Below, piece after piece: positions 1 to 8,670 of a DNA stretch of 38,566 nt (position 1 is the first letter of the stretch; the number at the start of each line of letters is the position of its first letter). The DNA is from Porphyromonadaceae bacterium UBA7176. Lineage in GTDB: Bacteria > Bacteroidota > Bacteroidia > Bacteroidales > Muribaculaceae. The notes beneath the pieces were generated by a model. The model was not told where the DNA came from. It made no database searches and saw only the letters and a program-made list of their open reading frames with translations. Where the stretch lies: contig DKVO01000025.1 of assembly GCA_002491245.1 (NCBI GenBank), positions 32,451 through 71,016 on the forward strand, read 5' to 3'. The translations under genes were made by a program, and so were the position numbers.

Positions 1-48
1 CCTATCGATGCACCTGCGATGCTGTGGGTGAAAATGGGTAGCATTTTT
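1..48 (-). repeat. dispersed intergenic repeat, copy 4 (cut by window edge)
   Basis: Read on the minus strand, this stretch has AAAAATGCT, then CATTTTCACCC, ACAG, ATCG, GCATCGA and AGG in the same order and nearly the same spacing as the copy at 27137-27214. It forms an imperfect hairpin (11-bp arms around a GGTAG centre as read on the plus strand). It lies immediately downstream of the PspC gene. The second half of the element (the GGAGCGCGAC module) would fall outside the window. The match is by eye over about 45 bases with a few mismatches and one or two single-base gaps. Confidence 0.6.
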
Positions 49-62
49 ACCCTGTATGTGTG

Positions 63-1100
63 TCAGGCAGCGAAGATGAAGAGGATTGCGGCTGTGGCGA
101 AAAGCATGACTGAGAGTATTACTGTTGTTATTACCGCTGCTTTTGAGGCGCCACGGGTGTTGAAGACTTCGGCAAATGCGCCGTAGGCCATGAGTCCGAA
201 TATGAGTACTATGCCGAGGAGTAGGCTTGCGGTAGCCCATATTGTAGCCCATGTAGTTGACCATCCGAGACTCAAGGGGAACATATCGAAATGTGATAAT
301 ATCTGAGTTGAATCGAAGATGGAGTAGCTGACGGTTCCGGCAATGATACAGAACAATCCGCAGAGACAGCCGAATGCGACTATTCCAGTCAAGAGTCCTG
401 CCAGCACAAGAAATGTTTTACCGATTGCTGTCAGGACTGTGACGAAAAAACTGCCATCAGCGTCGCCTTGATTCTGGTTGCCGATTATTGGAGAAGAAGC
501 CAATACAGTCTGTCCGACGGTGTTTACGTTGACTGGTTCTCCTGTCATTTCGAGAATTTGTCTCGGAGTAGTAGCTGCCGGTATTATCATCCATGCGATG
601 AGATATATGATCGTGAGCGGCCAAAAATATGTACATAAAGCCAGGGCGAGGTAGAGGATGCGCATGATATTGGCATTCCATCCAAGATAGGCAGCGAGTC
701 CGCCGAAGACACCTCCCAGGACTTTGTTTCGCAGGTTACGATAGAGCCGTTTGCGTCCCGGAAGAGTGAATGTTATGAAGGGTTTGTGCTGGTCGTCGTC
801 GTTGACCGGAGGAGGTGTTGAAGTTCCGTTTGCGGCCGGTTCCTCGCACAGGTCTTCGGGTCGTCCCATTGTTTCGATGACGTTGTTTACGTCGCTTATC
901 ACGATTACTCTTGCACCTGCACCGATACGCTCGGAGAACAGTTCGCGGATGCGGCTTTCGATGTCTCCGACTATTTCGGATCCTTCGTTACCGTGGAAAG
1001 TCTGGCGCAGTTGTTCGAGATAGTTGTTGAGCAGATTGAATGCGTCTTCGTCGATGTGAAAAATCTGGCCGTCGATGTTGGCCGAAAAAGTACGTTTCAT
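63..1100 (-). CDS. PspC-domain membrane protein
   Basis: The product has 345 residues. Residues 1-85 form a soluble N-terminal part of a type common before PspC domains in Bacteroidetes. A PspC domain follows at about 115-175 (the stretch starting LYRNLRNKVLGGVFGG, then two hydrophobic segments). Three or more further membrane segments lie at about 218-260, 283-307 and 322-345. PspC proteins belong to envelope-stress responses; the exact role of this one is not visible. Its start codon overlaps the stop of the upstream PadR gene by four bases (ATGA, 1097-1100), so the two are translationally coupled. A PadR repressor paired with a PspC protein suggests that the regulator controls this membrane protein. 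Confidence 0.85.
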   Translation of the reverse strand: MKRTFSANIDGQIFHIDEDAFNLLNNYLEQLRQTFHGNEGSEIVGDIESRIRELFSERIGAGARVIVISDVNNVIETMGRPEDLCEEPAANGTSTPPPVNDDDQHKPFITFTLPGRKRLYRNLRNKVLGGVFGGLAAYLGWNANIMRILYLALALCTYFWPLTIIYLIAWMIIPAATTPRQILEMTGEPVNVNTVGQTVLASSPIIGNQNQGDADGSFFVTVLTAIGKTFLVLAGLLTGIVAFGCLCGLFCIIAGTVSYSIFDSTQILSHFDMFPLSLGWSTTWATIWATASLLLGIVLIFGLMAYGAFAEVFNTRGASKAAVITTVILSVMLFATAAILFIFAA

Positions 1101-1459
1101 TGTAGATTAATGTCGGGAGGTGTTACGATTGCAGATTTGGAACGCAGATGGTCTACGGTTCGGTTGATTTCGTCCCAGGAGTTCTGGAGCTGTTCGAGAA
1201 ATTGCGTGCCGAGTTGTGTTATAGAGTAGTATTTCCGCGGCGGCCCAGCCGGAGACTCTTGCCATCTGTATGCGAGCAGGCCATCGTTCTTGAGGCGAGT
1301 CAGCAGAGGGTAGAGAGTGCCTTCCATCACTATCAGATGGGCTTCTTTCATCTTTGTGATGATTTCGGAAGCGTAGGCGTCGCCGTGGCGCAGAAGTAAC
1401 AGCACGCAAAATTCGAGCATCCCCTTGCGCATTTGCGATTTTAGATTGTCGATGTTCAT
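1097..1459 (-). CDS. PadR-family transcriptional regulator
   Basis: This 120-residue protein has the PadR winged-helix layout. Residues 5-75 contain KGMLEFCVLLLL, then DAYASEIITKMKE, then the signature GTLYPLLTRLKNDGLL with a wing ending PRKYYSIT. A C-terminal helix for dimerisation follows (about 85-108). PadR proteins are usually ligand- or stress-responsive repressors that control their own operon. The gene is first in a two-gene operon with the PspC protein and has a good Bacteroidetes promoter upstream. Direct repeats over the -33 region (1524-1547) could be its own operator. The ligand is unknown. Confidence 0.9.
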   Translation of the reverse strand: MNIDNLKSQMRKGMLEFCVLLLLRHGDAYASEIITKMKEAHLIVMEGTLYPLLTRLKNDGLLAYRWQESPAGPPRKYYSITQLGTQFLEQLQNSWDEINRTVDHLRSKSAIVTPPDINLQ

Positions 1460-1506
1460 TGTTGTGATTGTAGATTGTTAGAGGGGTTTGCCTTAATTTT
1501 ACGATG

Positions 1507-1538
1507 CAAAGTTAATGTGTTTTATAGTACCTTGCAAT
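1507..1538 (-). promoter_or_regulatory. promoter of the padR-pspC operon with candidate operator
   Basis: On the minus strand the -7 element TAACTTTG (1507-1514) lies 20 nt after ATTG (1535-1538), close to the Bacteroidetes TTTG/TAnnTTTG promoter. The predicted transcript start is near 1500, about 40 nt before the PadR start codon. ATAGTAC occurs twice on the plus strand, at 1524-1530 and 1541-1547, flanking the -33 element. Confidence 0.65.
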
Positions 1539-1591
1539 ACATAGTACTTGGGAATATGGTGTATTTAACCATCTTTAACAGTTTATCCATA

Positions 1592-1624
1592 TAAAAAAAG
1601 AAGGCTGCCTTAGTAGACAGCCTC
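1592..1624 (-). terminator. intrinsic terminator after yidC
   Basis: Read on the minus strand, AGGCTG (1618-1623) pairs with CAGCCT (1602-1607) across a 10-base loop, followed by TTCTTTTTTT. It sits about 30 bases past the yidC stop codon. Confidence 0.8.
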
Positions 1625-1652
1625 TTGGTGGTAGAGATGAGTAATCGGTTAA

Positions 1653-3725
1653 TCAGCGGCGACGCTTTGAGTTGCCTTGCTGCTGGCGTTGTGCGGCCTG
1701 AGCCTGTCGCTGAGCTTCTTCGAGACGAGCCATCCAACCGCTTTTCTTGCGTGGTTTACGAGCGTTTTCGAGGAGTTGCTCACGCACTTTTTTCTCGTCG
1801 ATGACGTGGCGGAAGATGTAGGTCTGTATGATTGTGATGAGGAGCGACAGGAGGTAGTAGTAGCTGAGGCCTGATGCGTAATCGTTGAAGATGAAGAGGA
1901 ACATGACCGGCATGATGTATTGCATCATCTTCATACCTGGCATTCCCTGGCTCGAGGGCTGGTTCTGCATACTGATGCGCATGTAGACAATATTTATGAC
2001 TGTCATCAGGAGGCAGAAGAGACTCACGTGGTTGCCGTAGAAGGGAATGGAGAAGGGCAGGGTGAGGACGGAGTCGGGCGCCGACAGGTCGTGTGCCCAC
2101 AGGAATGATTGTCCGCGAAGTTCGATTGCAGACGGGAAGAAAGAGAACATGGCGATGAGTACGGGCATCTGTAGCAGCATAGGGAGGCATCCTGAGAAGG
2201 GGCTTGCTCCGGCGCGGCTGTAGAGGGCCATCGTTTCTTGCTGACGTTTGAGGGCGTCTTCCTGGTTGGGATATTTTTCGTTTATCTCTTTGATCTCAGG
2301 AGCGAGCACGCGCATCTTGGCCTGGCTCTTGAAGCTCTTGAAAGTGAAGGGGAAGATGATGAGCTTGATGAAGATGGTGAGCAGGAGAATTATGATGCCG
2401 TAGTTGGTGATGAATGAGCCGAGGAATGTGAAGACTGGAATGACGATAAGGGTGTTGATCCACCTGAAGAGTCCCCACCCGAGGGGTATGAGGCGAGTGA
2501 GGGAGAGGTCGTCGTCGTAGCCGAGGGTGTCGTCGAGGCCTGAGAGGATGGGGTAGTCGTTGGGGCCGAAATACCAGTCGAAGCTTGCAGCAGTGCCGTC
2601 GGAGACGGTGTAGGGCAGCGAAGCTTCCATCGTCATGTCCTTGAGGCGGTCGGCAGTCTTGATGTTGAGCGAGGTGAGCCGGGCTGAGTTGAAGCAGTCG
2701 CGAGCGATTATGACGCTTGAGAAGAACTGGTTTTTGAATGCTACCCAACGGAGGCGTCCGTTGAGGTTTTCGGAGTCGTCGTCGTTGGAGCTGAGTTCGT
2801 CGACACCTTCACCGATATAGTTGTAATAAATGGCACTGTTACGTTCCTCGAAAGTGCGTCCGAGTTCGTTACGGGCCATTTTCTGGTGCCAGTTGAAGTC
2901 CATAGAGGCGGTGTTTGCCGGGAGTACGGCTGCCATGCCTTTCTGCACGATATCCATGCGGACAACATATGAATCTTTTACAAGGGTGTAGCGGATGCCC
3001 CACTCGGCGCCGTCGGCCGGAGTCATGGCGAAGTATACAGCGCTATCGCCTTCGGCGGTGGCGGAGAAGTTGAAGTCGCGGGTGTCGAGCCTCTGATCGC
3101 TTGTCCGGAACTGAAATCCATAGCTGTCGGTATCGTCGCGGAAGAGCATGATGTTTGCAGTGTCGCCACCGACTTCGGTCTTGTATTTTTTGAGTTCTAC
3201 CTGGTCGACCTTTGCGCCACGACTTGCGAGTGTGATGCGGACGAGATCGTTTTCGAGGACATATTCTTTGTTCTCGCCTGACAGGTGACGGGCAAAACCG
3301 GCATATTTAGCGGCATTGGCGTTGAGCTCCTTTACCGCTTTTGCAGCATTTGCGAGAGCGCTCGCATCGAGAGTGGAGCGACCTGTGGCGAGTGCGTTTA
3401 TGTCGACTGTTGATGTGCCGTCGGAATATGTGCCGGAAAGTCGGCCGATTGTGTCGAGGGCAAGGTTGAAACGGGAGTCTGTGAATGTGTAGCTGCCGTC
3501 GGTGTTGCGGTTGCCGAGAGACCGGACTGTAGCGGCAATCGCTGCGCTATCGCCAGGCGTGAGGTTGTATGCCTGGTTTGTTTCGGTTTGTTCGCGGTCG
3601 GTACGGGCTTGTTCGCGGCGTGCCGCTTCGGCGGCTTGTTGGGCTTCGTTCGGTTTGCTCAGCCAGAGGAAACCAAACATTACGGCTGCCATCAGCAGCA
3701 GGCCTGTGATCGTATTTTTATCCAT
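1653..3725 (-). CDS. yidC: membrane protein insertase YidC
   Basis: YidC/Oxa1 inserts and folds inner-membrane proteins, alone or with SecYEG. The 690-residue product has the Gram-negative layout. A first membrane helix is at about 5-24 (TITGLLLMAAVMFGFLWLS). A large periplasmic beta domain runs to about residue 410. The five-helix Oxa1 core follows, including the cytosolic hairpin with KSFKSQAKMRVLAPEIKEI and the segment GCLPMLLQMPVLIAMFSFF. A basic tail (ending NSKRRR) may touch the ribosome. It is somewhat longer than the E. coli protein (548). It starts three bases after the pyrG stop codon, so it is probably cotranscribed with pyrG, and a clear terminator follows. Confidence 0.97.
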   Translation of the reverse strand: MDKNTITGLLLMAAVMFGFLWLSKPNEAQQAAEAARREQARTDREQTETNQAYNLTPGDSAAIAATVRSLGNRNTDGSYTFTDSRFNLALDTIGRLSGTYSDGTSTVDINALATGRSTLDASALANAAKAVKELNANAAKYAGFARHLSGENKEYVLENDLVRITLASRGAKVDQVELKKYKTEVGGDTANIMLFRDDTDSYGFQFRTSDQRLDTRDFNFSATAEGDSAVYFAMTPADGAEWGIRYTLVKDSYVVRMDIVQKGMAAVLPANTASMDFNWHQKMARNELGRTFEERNSAIYYNYIGEGVDELSSNDDDSENLNGRLRWVAFKNQFFSSVIIARDCFNSARLTSLNIKTADRLKDMTMEASLPYTVSDGTAASFDWYFGPNDYPILSGLDDTLGYDDDLSLTRLIPLGWGLFRWINTLIVIPVFTFLGSFITNYGIIILLLTIFIKLIIFPFTFKSFKSQAKMRVLAPEIKEINEKYPNQEDALKRQQETMALYSRAGASPFSGCLPMLLQMPVLIAMFSFFPSAIELRGQSFLWAHDLSAPDSVLTLPFSIPFYGNHVSLFCLLMTVINIVYMRISMQNQPSSQGMPGMKMMQYIMPVMFLFIFNDYASGLSYYYLLSLLITIIQTYIFRHVIDEKKVREQLLENARKPRKKSGWMARLEEAQRQAQAAQRQQQGNSKRRR

Positions 3726-3728
3726 AAG

Positions 3729-5342
3729 TTATTGTTTTTCGTCGTGATAAGCTATTGCGGCGTCGATAAAAGAGCGGAATATCGGACTTGGCGACAGAAC
3801 TGTGCTTGAGTATTCGGGGTGGTATTGCGTGCCGAGGTACCATCGTTTCGACGGCATCTCGACCACTTCGACCAGATGAGCGGCCGGATTTTCGCCAACG
3901 CATTCCATGCCTGCTTCTTCGAATCGGCGACGGTATTCGTTGTTGAATTCGTAGCGGTGGCGGTGGCGTTCGCGTATGTGTTGTTGGTTGTATGCTTTGT
4001 GGGCCATCGAACCCGGGCGGAGTGTGCAGTCGAAAGCACCGAGGCGCATTGTGCCTCCGAGGTTCGATATGTTTTTCTGCTCTTCCATGAGATCGATCAC
4101 GTTGTGAGGAGTGTTGTGGTCCATCTCGGTGCTGTTTGCGTCTTCGAGGCCGAGGACGTTGCGTGCGAATTCGATTACCATGCATTGCATACCGAGGCAT
4201 ATGCCGAAAGTAGGGATGTCGTGTTCGCGGCACCATTTCAGGGCTATGAATTTGCCTTCGATTCCACGTTGTCCGAAGCCCGGGGCTATTATTACGCCAT
4301 CCATACCGGAAAGTTTGTCGCCAACGTTGTCGCTGTCGATTTTTTCGGAGTGGATGTATTCGAGATGGAGTTTATGCCCGGCGTATGTGGCGGCGTGGAA
4401 GAGAGCTTCGCTGATTGATTTGTAAGCGTCCTGAAGCTCGACGTATTTGCCAACGAGACCTATCGTGACTGTTTCGGTGGCGTTGTCCATCTTTGCGATG
4501 AAGTCGAGCCAGGGTTTCATGTGCGGCTCGCCTTCGACTGTAGTTCCGGTAATACGCAGGACTGTCTGGTCGACGTGCTGTGCGTGGAGCATCAGAGGGA
4601 CTTTGTAGATGGAGTCGACGTCTTTGGACTGCACAACAGCGTCGGGGGCGACGTTGCAGAAAAGGGCAATCTTGCGCTTCATTTCTGGCGAGATTTCTTT
4701 TTCGGTGCGCAGAACGAGGATGTCGGGTTGTATGCCGACTTCCTGAAGAGCTTTGACGGAGTGCTGGGTCGGTTTGGTCTTGAGCTCGCCTGCAGCGGCG
4801 ATGAAGGGGACGTATGTGAGGTGTACGCAGAGGCTGTTGTTGCCAAGCTCCCAACGCAACTGGCGTACGGCCTCGAGATAGGGGAGTGACTCGATGTCGC
4901 CGACTGTACCTCCGATTTCGGTTATAATAAAGTCGTAGTTGCCAGTGTTGCCGAGGAACTTGACGTTGCGTTTGATTTCGTCGGTGATGTGTGGCACAAT
5001 CTGGACGGTCTTTCCGAGATAGTCGCCGCGTCTCTCCTTGTCGATAACGGCTTGGTATATGCGTCCGGTAGTGACGTTGTTGGCTCGTGAAGTGCGGACG
5101 TTTGTGAACCTTTCGTAATGGCCGAGGTCGAGGTCGGCTTCGTGTCCGTCTTCTGTGACGTAGCATTCGCCGTGCTCATAAGGGTTGAGCGTACCGGGGT
5201 CGATGTTGATGTACGGGTCGAACTTCTGTATGGTGATACGGAAGCCCCTGGCGGCCAACAGGCAAGCGAGGGAGGACGAAATTATGCCTTTTCCGAGTGA
5301 CGATACTACGCCGCCGGTGACGAAAATGTACTTTGTTTCCAC
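3729..5342 (-). CDS. pyrG: CTP synthase
   Basis: This enzyme makes CTP from UTP, ATP and glutamine, the last step of de novo pyrimidine nucleotide synthesis. At 537 residues it is full length. The synthetase domain opens with the P-loop-like GGVVSSLGKGI (10-20) and carries the conserved FDPYINIDPG. The class I glutaminase domain (about 292-537) has the nucleophile Cys382 in GICLGMQC and the His508/Glu510 pair in QYHPEY. It is the first gene of a pyrG-yidC pair and is transcribed away from trpS from a 107-bp shared intergenic region. Confidence 0.98.
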   Translation of the reverse strand: METKYIFVTGGVVSSLGKGIISSSLACLLAARGFRITIQKFDPYINIDPGTLNPYEHGECYVTEDGHEADLDLGHYERFTNVRTSRANNVTTGRIYQAVIDKERRGDYLGKTVQIVPHITDEIKRNVKFLGNTGNYDFIITEIGGTVGDIESLPYLEAVRQLRWELGNNSLCVHLTYVPFIAAAGELKTKPTQHSVKALQEVGIQPDILVLRTEKEISPEMKRKIALFCNVAPDAVVQSKDVDSIYKVPLMLHAQHVDQTVLRITGTTVEGEPHMKPWLDFIAKMDNATETVTIGLVGKYVELQDAYKSISEALFHAATYAGHKLHLEYIHSEKIDSDNVGDKLSGMDGVIIAPGFGQRGIEGKFIALKWCREHDIPTFGICLGMQCMVIEFARNVLGLEDANSTEMDHNTPHNVIDLMEEQKNISNLGGTMRLGAFDCTLRPGSMAHKAYNQQHIRERHRHRYEFNNEYRRRFEEAGMECVGENPAAHLVEVVEMPSKRWYLGTQYHPEYSSTVLSPSPIFRSFIDAAIAYHDEKQ

Positions 5343-5371
5343 TGCGTACGGTGCTTTGTAAAATTAACGTG

Positions 5372-5379
5372 CAAAATTA
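5372..5379 (-). promoter_or_regulatory. -7 promoter element for pyrG-yidC
   Basis: TAATTTTG on the minus strand fits the Bacteroidetes -7 consensus TAnnTTTG, about 30 bases before the pyrG start codon. I could not find a convincing -33 element at the usual distance. Confidence 0.5.
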
Positions 5380-5422
5380 GCAAAAAAAACTCAATCGGCC
5401 GCTTTCTTTACACAAAATGTCT

Positions 5423-5430
5423 TAACTTTG
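5423..5430 (+). promoter_or_regulatory. -7 promoter element for the trpS operon
   Basis: TAACTTTG matches the Bacteroidetes -7 consensus 19 bases before the trpS start codon. The -33 side is only T-rich. It is back to back with the pyrG promoter element. Confidence 0.55.
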
Positions 5431-5449
5431 CAGTACAATTGTATAGATT

Positions 5450-6523
5450 ATGACTGAAGCTAAAAAAGAAATAGTATTGAGCGGTATCCGCTCTACGGGT
5501 AACTTGCATCTTGGCAATTATTTCGGTGCGTTGCGTAAGTTTGTGGCTATCCAGGATGATTACGACTGCAATTTCTTTGTTGCGGATCTCCATGCCCTCA
5601 CTACCAATCCGGACCCCCGTGAGCTCCACGCCAATGTGAAGAATATCGTTGCCGAATATCTCGCAGCCGGCATCGACCCTGATAAGGCTACCATATTCGT
5701 GCAGAGCGATGTGCCGGAGGTTGCGGAGATGTATCTGCTTCTGAATATGCATGTTGGCATAGGTGAGCTGATGCGTACGGTGTCGTTCAAAGACAAGGCG
5801 CGCAAGGCTCTTGGCCTTGGCTCGAACGAGGCTGAGAATGACGATGATTTTGCTAAAGAGATTGTCGGGCGCGATACCGGAAAGCGTGTCAACGCCGGTC
5901 TGCTCACCTATCCGACGCTCATGGCTGTCGATATACTTATCCAGAAGGCGACCAAGGTGCCTGTGGGTAAGGACCAGCTGCAGCACCTTGAGCTGACGCG
6001 TCGCTTTGCCCGTCGGTTCAATGCTTTCTATGGAGTGGATCTTCTGCCGGAGCCTTATGATTTCGACTTCGGAGGCCAGCCTATAAAGGTGCCCGGTCTT
6101 GACGGATCGGGCAAGATGGGTAAGAGCGAGGGCAACTGCATCTACCTTATAGATGAACCTAAGGCACTGCGTAAGAAAGTGATGAGGGCTGTAACCGACG
6201 AGGGCCCTCAGGAGCCTAACTCCCCGATGAGCGAGCCTGTCGCCAATCTGTTTACTTTGCTTGAGCTGACGTCGACGCCCGATGTCGTGGCTCATTTCCG
6301 AGAGGCTTATGCAGATTGCTCGATCCGTTACGGCGACCTTAAGAAGCAGCTTGCCGAGGATATACTCAATATCACGACACCGATACGCGAGCGTATCAAC
6401 GATATCATGGCGGACGAAGATTATCTCCGCCGTGTCCTTGCCCGTGGCGCCGAACGAGCACGCGAGCGTGCGTCGAAGACTCTCGCCGAGGTGCGTGAGG
6501 TGATGGGCATACGTAAATTTTAA
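5450..6523 (+). CDS. trpS: tryptophanyl-tRNA synthetase
   Basis: This class I aminoacyl-tRNA synthetase charges tRNA-Trp. The 357-residue protein shows the HIGH-type motif at 16-24 (TGNLHLGNY) and the KMSKS-type motif as KMGKS at 225-229. The substrate-pocket segment VGKDQLQHLELTR (175-187) is also present. Residues about 123-148 carry an acidic connecting stretch (SNEAENDDDFAKE). It is the first gene of a plus-strand run, 26 bases before rpoN, with a -7 promoter element just upstream. Confidence 0.97.
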   Translation: MTEAKKEIVLSGIRSTGNLHLGNYFGALRKFVAIQDDYDCNFFVADLHALTTNPDPRELHANVKNIVAEYLAAGIDPDKATIFVQSDVPEVAEMYLLLNMHVGIGELMRTVSFKDKARKALGLGSNEAENDDDFAKEIVGRDTGKRVNAGLLTYPTLMAVDILIQKATKVPVGKDQLQHLELTRRFARRFNAFYGVDLLPEPYDFDFGGQPIKVPGLDGSGKMGKSEGNCIYLIDEPKALRKKVMRAVTDEGPQEPNSPMSEPVANLFTLLELTSTPDVVAHFREAYADCSIRYGDLKKQLAEDILNITTPIRERINDIMADEDYLRRVLARGAERARERASKTLAEVREVMGIRKF

Positions 6524-6549
6524 CTGTAAGGCGAGGGCGATTGTCGGGC

Positions 6550-7983
6550 ATGGTCGGCGAAAATCTACGTCTTGAACAGCAGACTGCGTTACAGCAACGG
6601 CTTAATCCACAGAATGTGGCATTGGGCAGGGTGCTTGAGATGTCTGTGCCTGAATTTGAGGATGAGGTGCGTCGGGAACTTGACGACAATCCGGCCCTTG
6701 AAGCAGTAGAGGCTGACCGTGAGCCGACTGAAGACTATGGTGAGAGCGCGGAGCAGATGCAGCTTGCCGACTATGCCGATGCCGACGATGCTCCGGCTTA
6801 TCTTTCGGGTCATGGCCGCCAGACCGACGGCCACCATGTGGAGGCGGCGACGTATACGGCCGATGACGACGAGGGTATGGGTACGATACTTATGCACCGG
6901 CTTGCGGCAGAGACAGATCTTGGCGCAGGAGAGATGCGTATAGCGGCTCATATCATAGGAAATCTTGACGATAACGGTTATCTTACGCGTCCGCTGCGCG
7001 ACATTGCCGACGATATTGCGATATCGGAGGGTGTATATGTGGATGATGCGGATGTACGCCGTGTTTTTGATGCGATACGTACACTCGATCCGGCCGGGAT
7101 ATGTGCAGTAGATCTCCGCGATTGCCTGCTTCTACAGCTCGACAGGTTGCCTCAGACAGTGGAGTCGCTGACGGCACGCGAGATTGTCGCCCATCATTTC
7201 GACCTTTTCTCGAAGCGTCATTTCGACCGTCTGCAGGCTCAGCTTGATATTCCGCGCGACGGTCTTGCCGCTGCTGTGGCCCTTATCCAGACACTCAATC
7301 CCAAACCGGCCTCGGCTCTCGGAGGCTCGGCGAACATAGACCGTGCACAGCATGTGTCGCCCGATTTCGTGCTCGATTATGATGCTGCTACCGATACATT
7401 CACGGTGAGTCTGCAAGGGAATATACCTGAACTTGCGGTGGAGGCTTCGTTCAGAGTTGATGAGCCGGTTGGCAAGCAGACGCAACGGGAGCGTCAGGCT
7501 TACGCTTTTATAAAAGAAAAGAGGAATGCAGCGGCGGCTTTCATAAAGCTTGTGAACATGCGGGCCGAGACGTTGATGGCAATCGCCAAGGCTATTGTTC
7601 GGCTCCAGCACGATTTCTTTGTCAGCGGCGACAAAGGAGATATCAAGCCGATGATTCTGCGCGATGTGTCGTCGCTGACCGGTCTTGACCTGTCGGTGAT
7701 ATCGCGTGCCACTTCGGGGAAGTATATACTGACGCCTCACGGGATGTACGCACTCAAGATGCTCTTCAACGAGCGTCCTGACGCCGATACCGATGTGTCG
7801 TCCCACAAGATACTGACGGCTTTGGCTGAAATCATAGAGGGCGAAGATAAACACGCACCTCTCTCTGACCGCGAACTTACTGATGCGCTTGCTGCTGAGG
7901 GTTATGAGCTGGCCCGGCGGACTGTGGCGAAGTACCGGGAGCGTCTCGGTGTGCCTGTGGCAAGGCTTAGAAAAGATTTTTGA
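6550..7983 (+). CDS. rpoN: RNA polymerase sigma-54 factor RpoN
   Basis: Sigma-54 directs RNA polymerase to -24/-12 promoters that need an AAA+ enhancer-binding activator. Region I at the N-terminus has RLEQQTALQQRLNPQN and LEMSVPEFEDEVRREL, the activator-response part. An acidic region II follows (about 50-100), then the core-binding and DNA-binding domains. The C-terminus has the RpoN box ARRTVAKYRERL. I prefer the ATG at 6550 (477 aa); an in-frame TTG at 6541 would add three residues. It sits between trpS and a PAP2-like gene with almost no spacing, as expected for constitutive operon expression. No enhancer-binding activator is encoded in this window. Confidence 0.96.
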   Translation: MVGENLRLEQQTALQQRLNPQNVALGRVLEMSVPEFEDEVRRELDDNPALEAVEADREPTEDYGESAEQMQLADYADADDAPAYLSGHGRQTDGHHVEAATYTADDDEGMGTILMHRLAAETDLGAGEMRIAAHIIGNLDDNGYLTRPLRDIADDIAISEGVYVDDADVRRVFDAIRTLDPAGICAVDLRDCLLLQLDRLPQTVESLTAREIVAHHFDLFSKRHFDRLQAQLDIPRDGLAAAVALIQTLNPKPASALGGSANIDRAQHVSPDFVLDYDAATDTFTVSLQGNIPELAVEASFRVDEPVGKQTQRERQAYAFIKEKRNAAAAFIKLVNMRAETLMAIAKAIVRLQHDFFVSGDKGDIKPMILRDVSSLTGLDLSVISRATSGKYILTPHGMYALKMLFNERPDADTDVSSHKILTALAEIIEGEDKHAPLSDRELTDALAAEGYELARRTVAKYRERLGVPVARLRKDF

Positions 7984-7988
7984 TTTGT

Positions 7989-8621
7989 ATGACACAACCT
8001 GTTACCGATAAAAAAGCACTTGCAGCCGCCCATGTGGTGAGCGATCTGTTCAGTCCGTTGCTCGCACCGTCCTATGCCATGATACTGGCGTTGTGGTTTA
8101 CGTTGCTGCGTTATCTTCCGTTAGGCGTTAAACTTATGGCCCTCGGGGGCGTGGCGTTTATCACGGCTGTTGTTCCGGCCCTGACGATATTTATCCTTTA
8201 CCGCATGGGTAGGGTGTCGGATATGAGCATCAGCGACAGGAGTCAGCGTACGGTGCCTTACTGTGTGTCGATAGTATGTTATATCGGCGCCGGTATCTTC
8301 TTATCGTCGATGCAGGCTCCGCCGTGGCTCGACGCTTTTTTCTATGGAGCCGCCGCTGTGTCGGTAATATCGCTCCTTATCACGCGCTGGTGGAAGATCA
8401 GTGCCCACGCCGGCGGTATGGGCGGACTTGCCGCGGTATGCTACTGGCTCGGTCTTCATAGCCTCGTCGCGATGCCTATGGTGTGGCTGACCATTGCTGT
8501 GGCTCTTGCCGGTGTTATGGCTTGGGCCCGTCTGTATCTCCGTCATCATACGCCGCTGCAGGTGCTTGCCGGGGCTGTGTTATCTTTTGTGACAGAATAC
8601 TTAGCTCTTACTTTCTTATAA
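7989..8621 (+). CDS. PAP2-like integral membrane protein
   Basis: This protein has about 210 residues and six or so hydrophobic segments. The second half resembles the PAP2 phosphatase fold. KISAHAGG stands where the PSGH motif is expected, and ARLYLRHHTPLQVLAG aligns with motif 3 (SRxxxxxHxxxDxxxG). In motif 3 the Asp that supports the catalytic His is Gln. It could be a lipid-phosphate phosphatase of a divergent subgroup, or an inactive relative. The ATG at 7989 lies five bases past the rpoN stop; a TTG at 7980 would overlap rpoN. The place in the operon gives no clue to its substrate. Confidence 0.7.
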   Translation: MTQPVTDKKALAAAHVVSDLFSPLLAPSYAMILALWFTLLRYLPLGVKLMALGGVAFITAVVPALTIFILYRMGRVSDMSISDRSQRTVPYCVSIVCYIGAGIFLSSMQAPPWLDAFFYGAAAVSVISLLITRWWKISAHAGGMGGLAAVCYWLGLHSLVAMPMVWLTIAVALAGVMAWARLYLRHHTPLQVLAGAVLSFVTEYLALTFL

Positions 8622-8670
8622 AGTGAGTGGCGAGAATAAGTCTATATTATCCTTTATCTTTATTTAAAAT

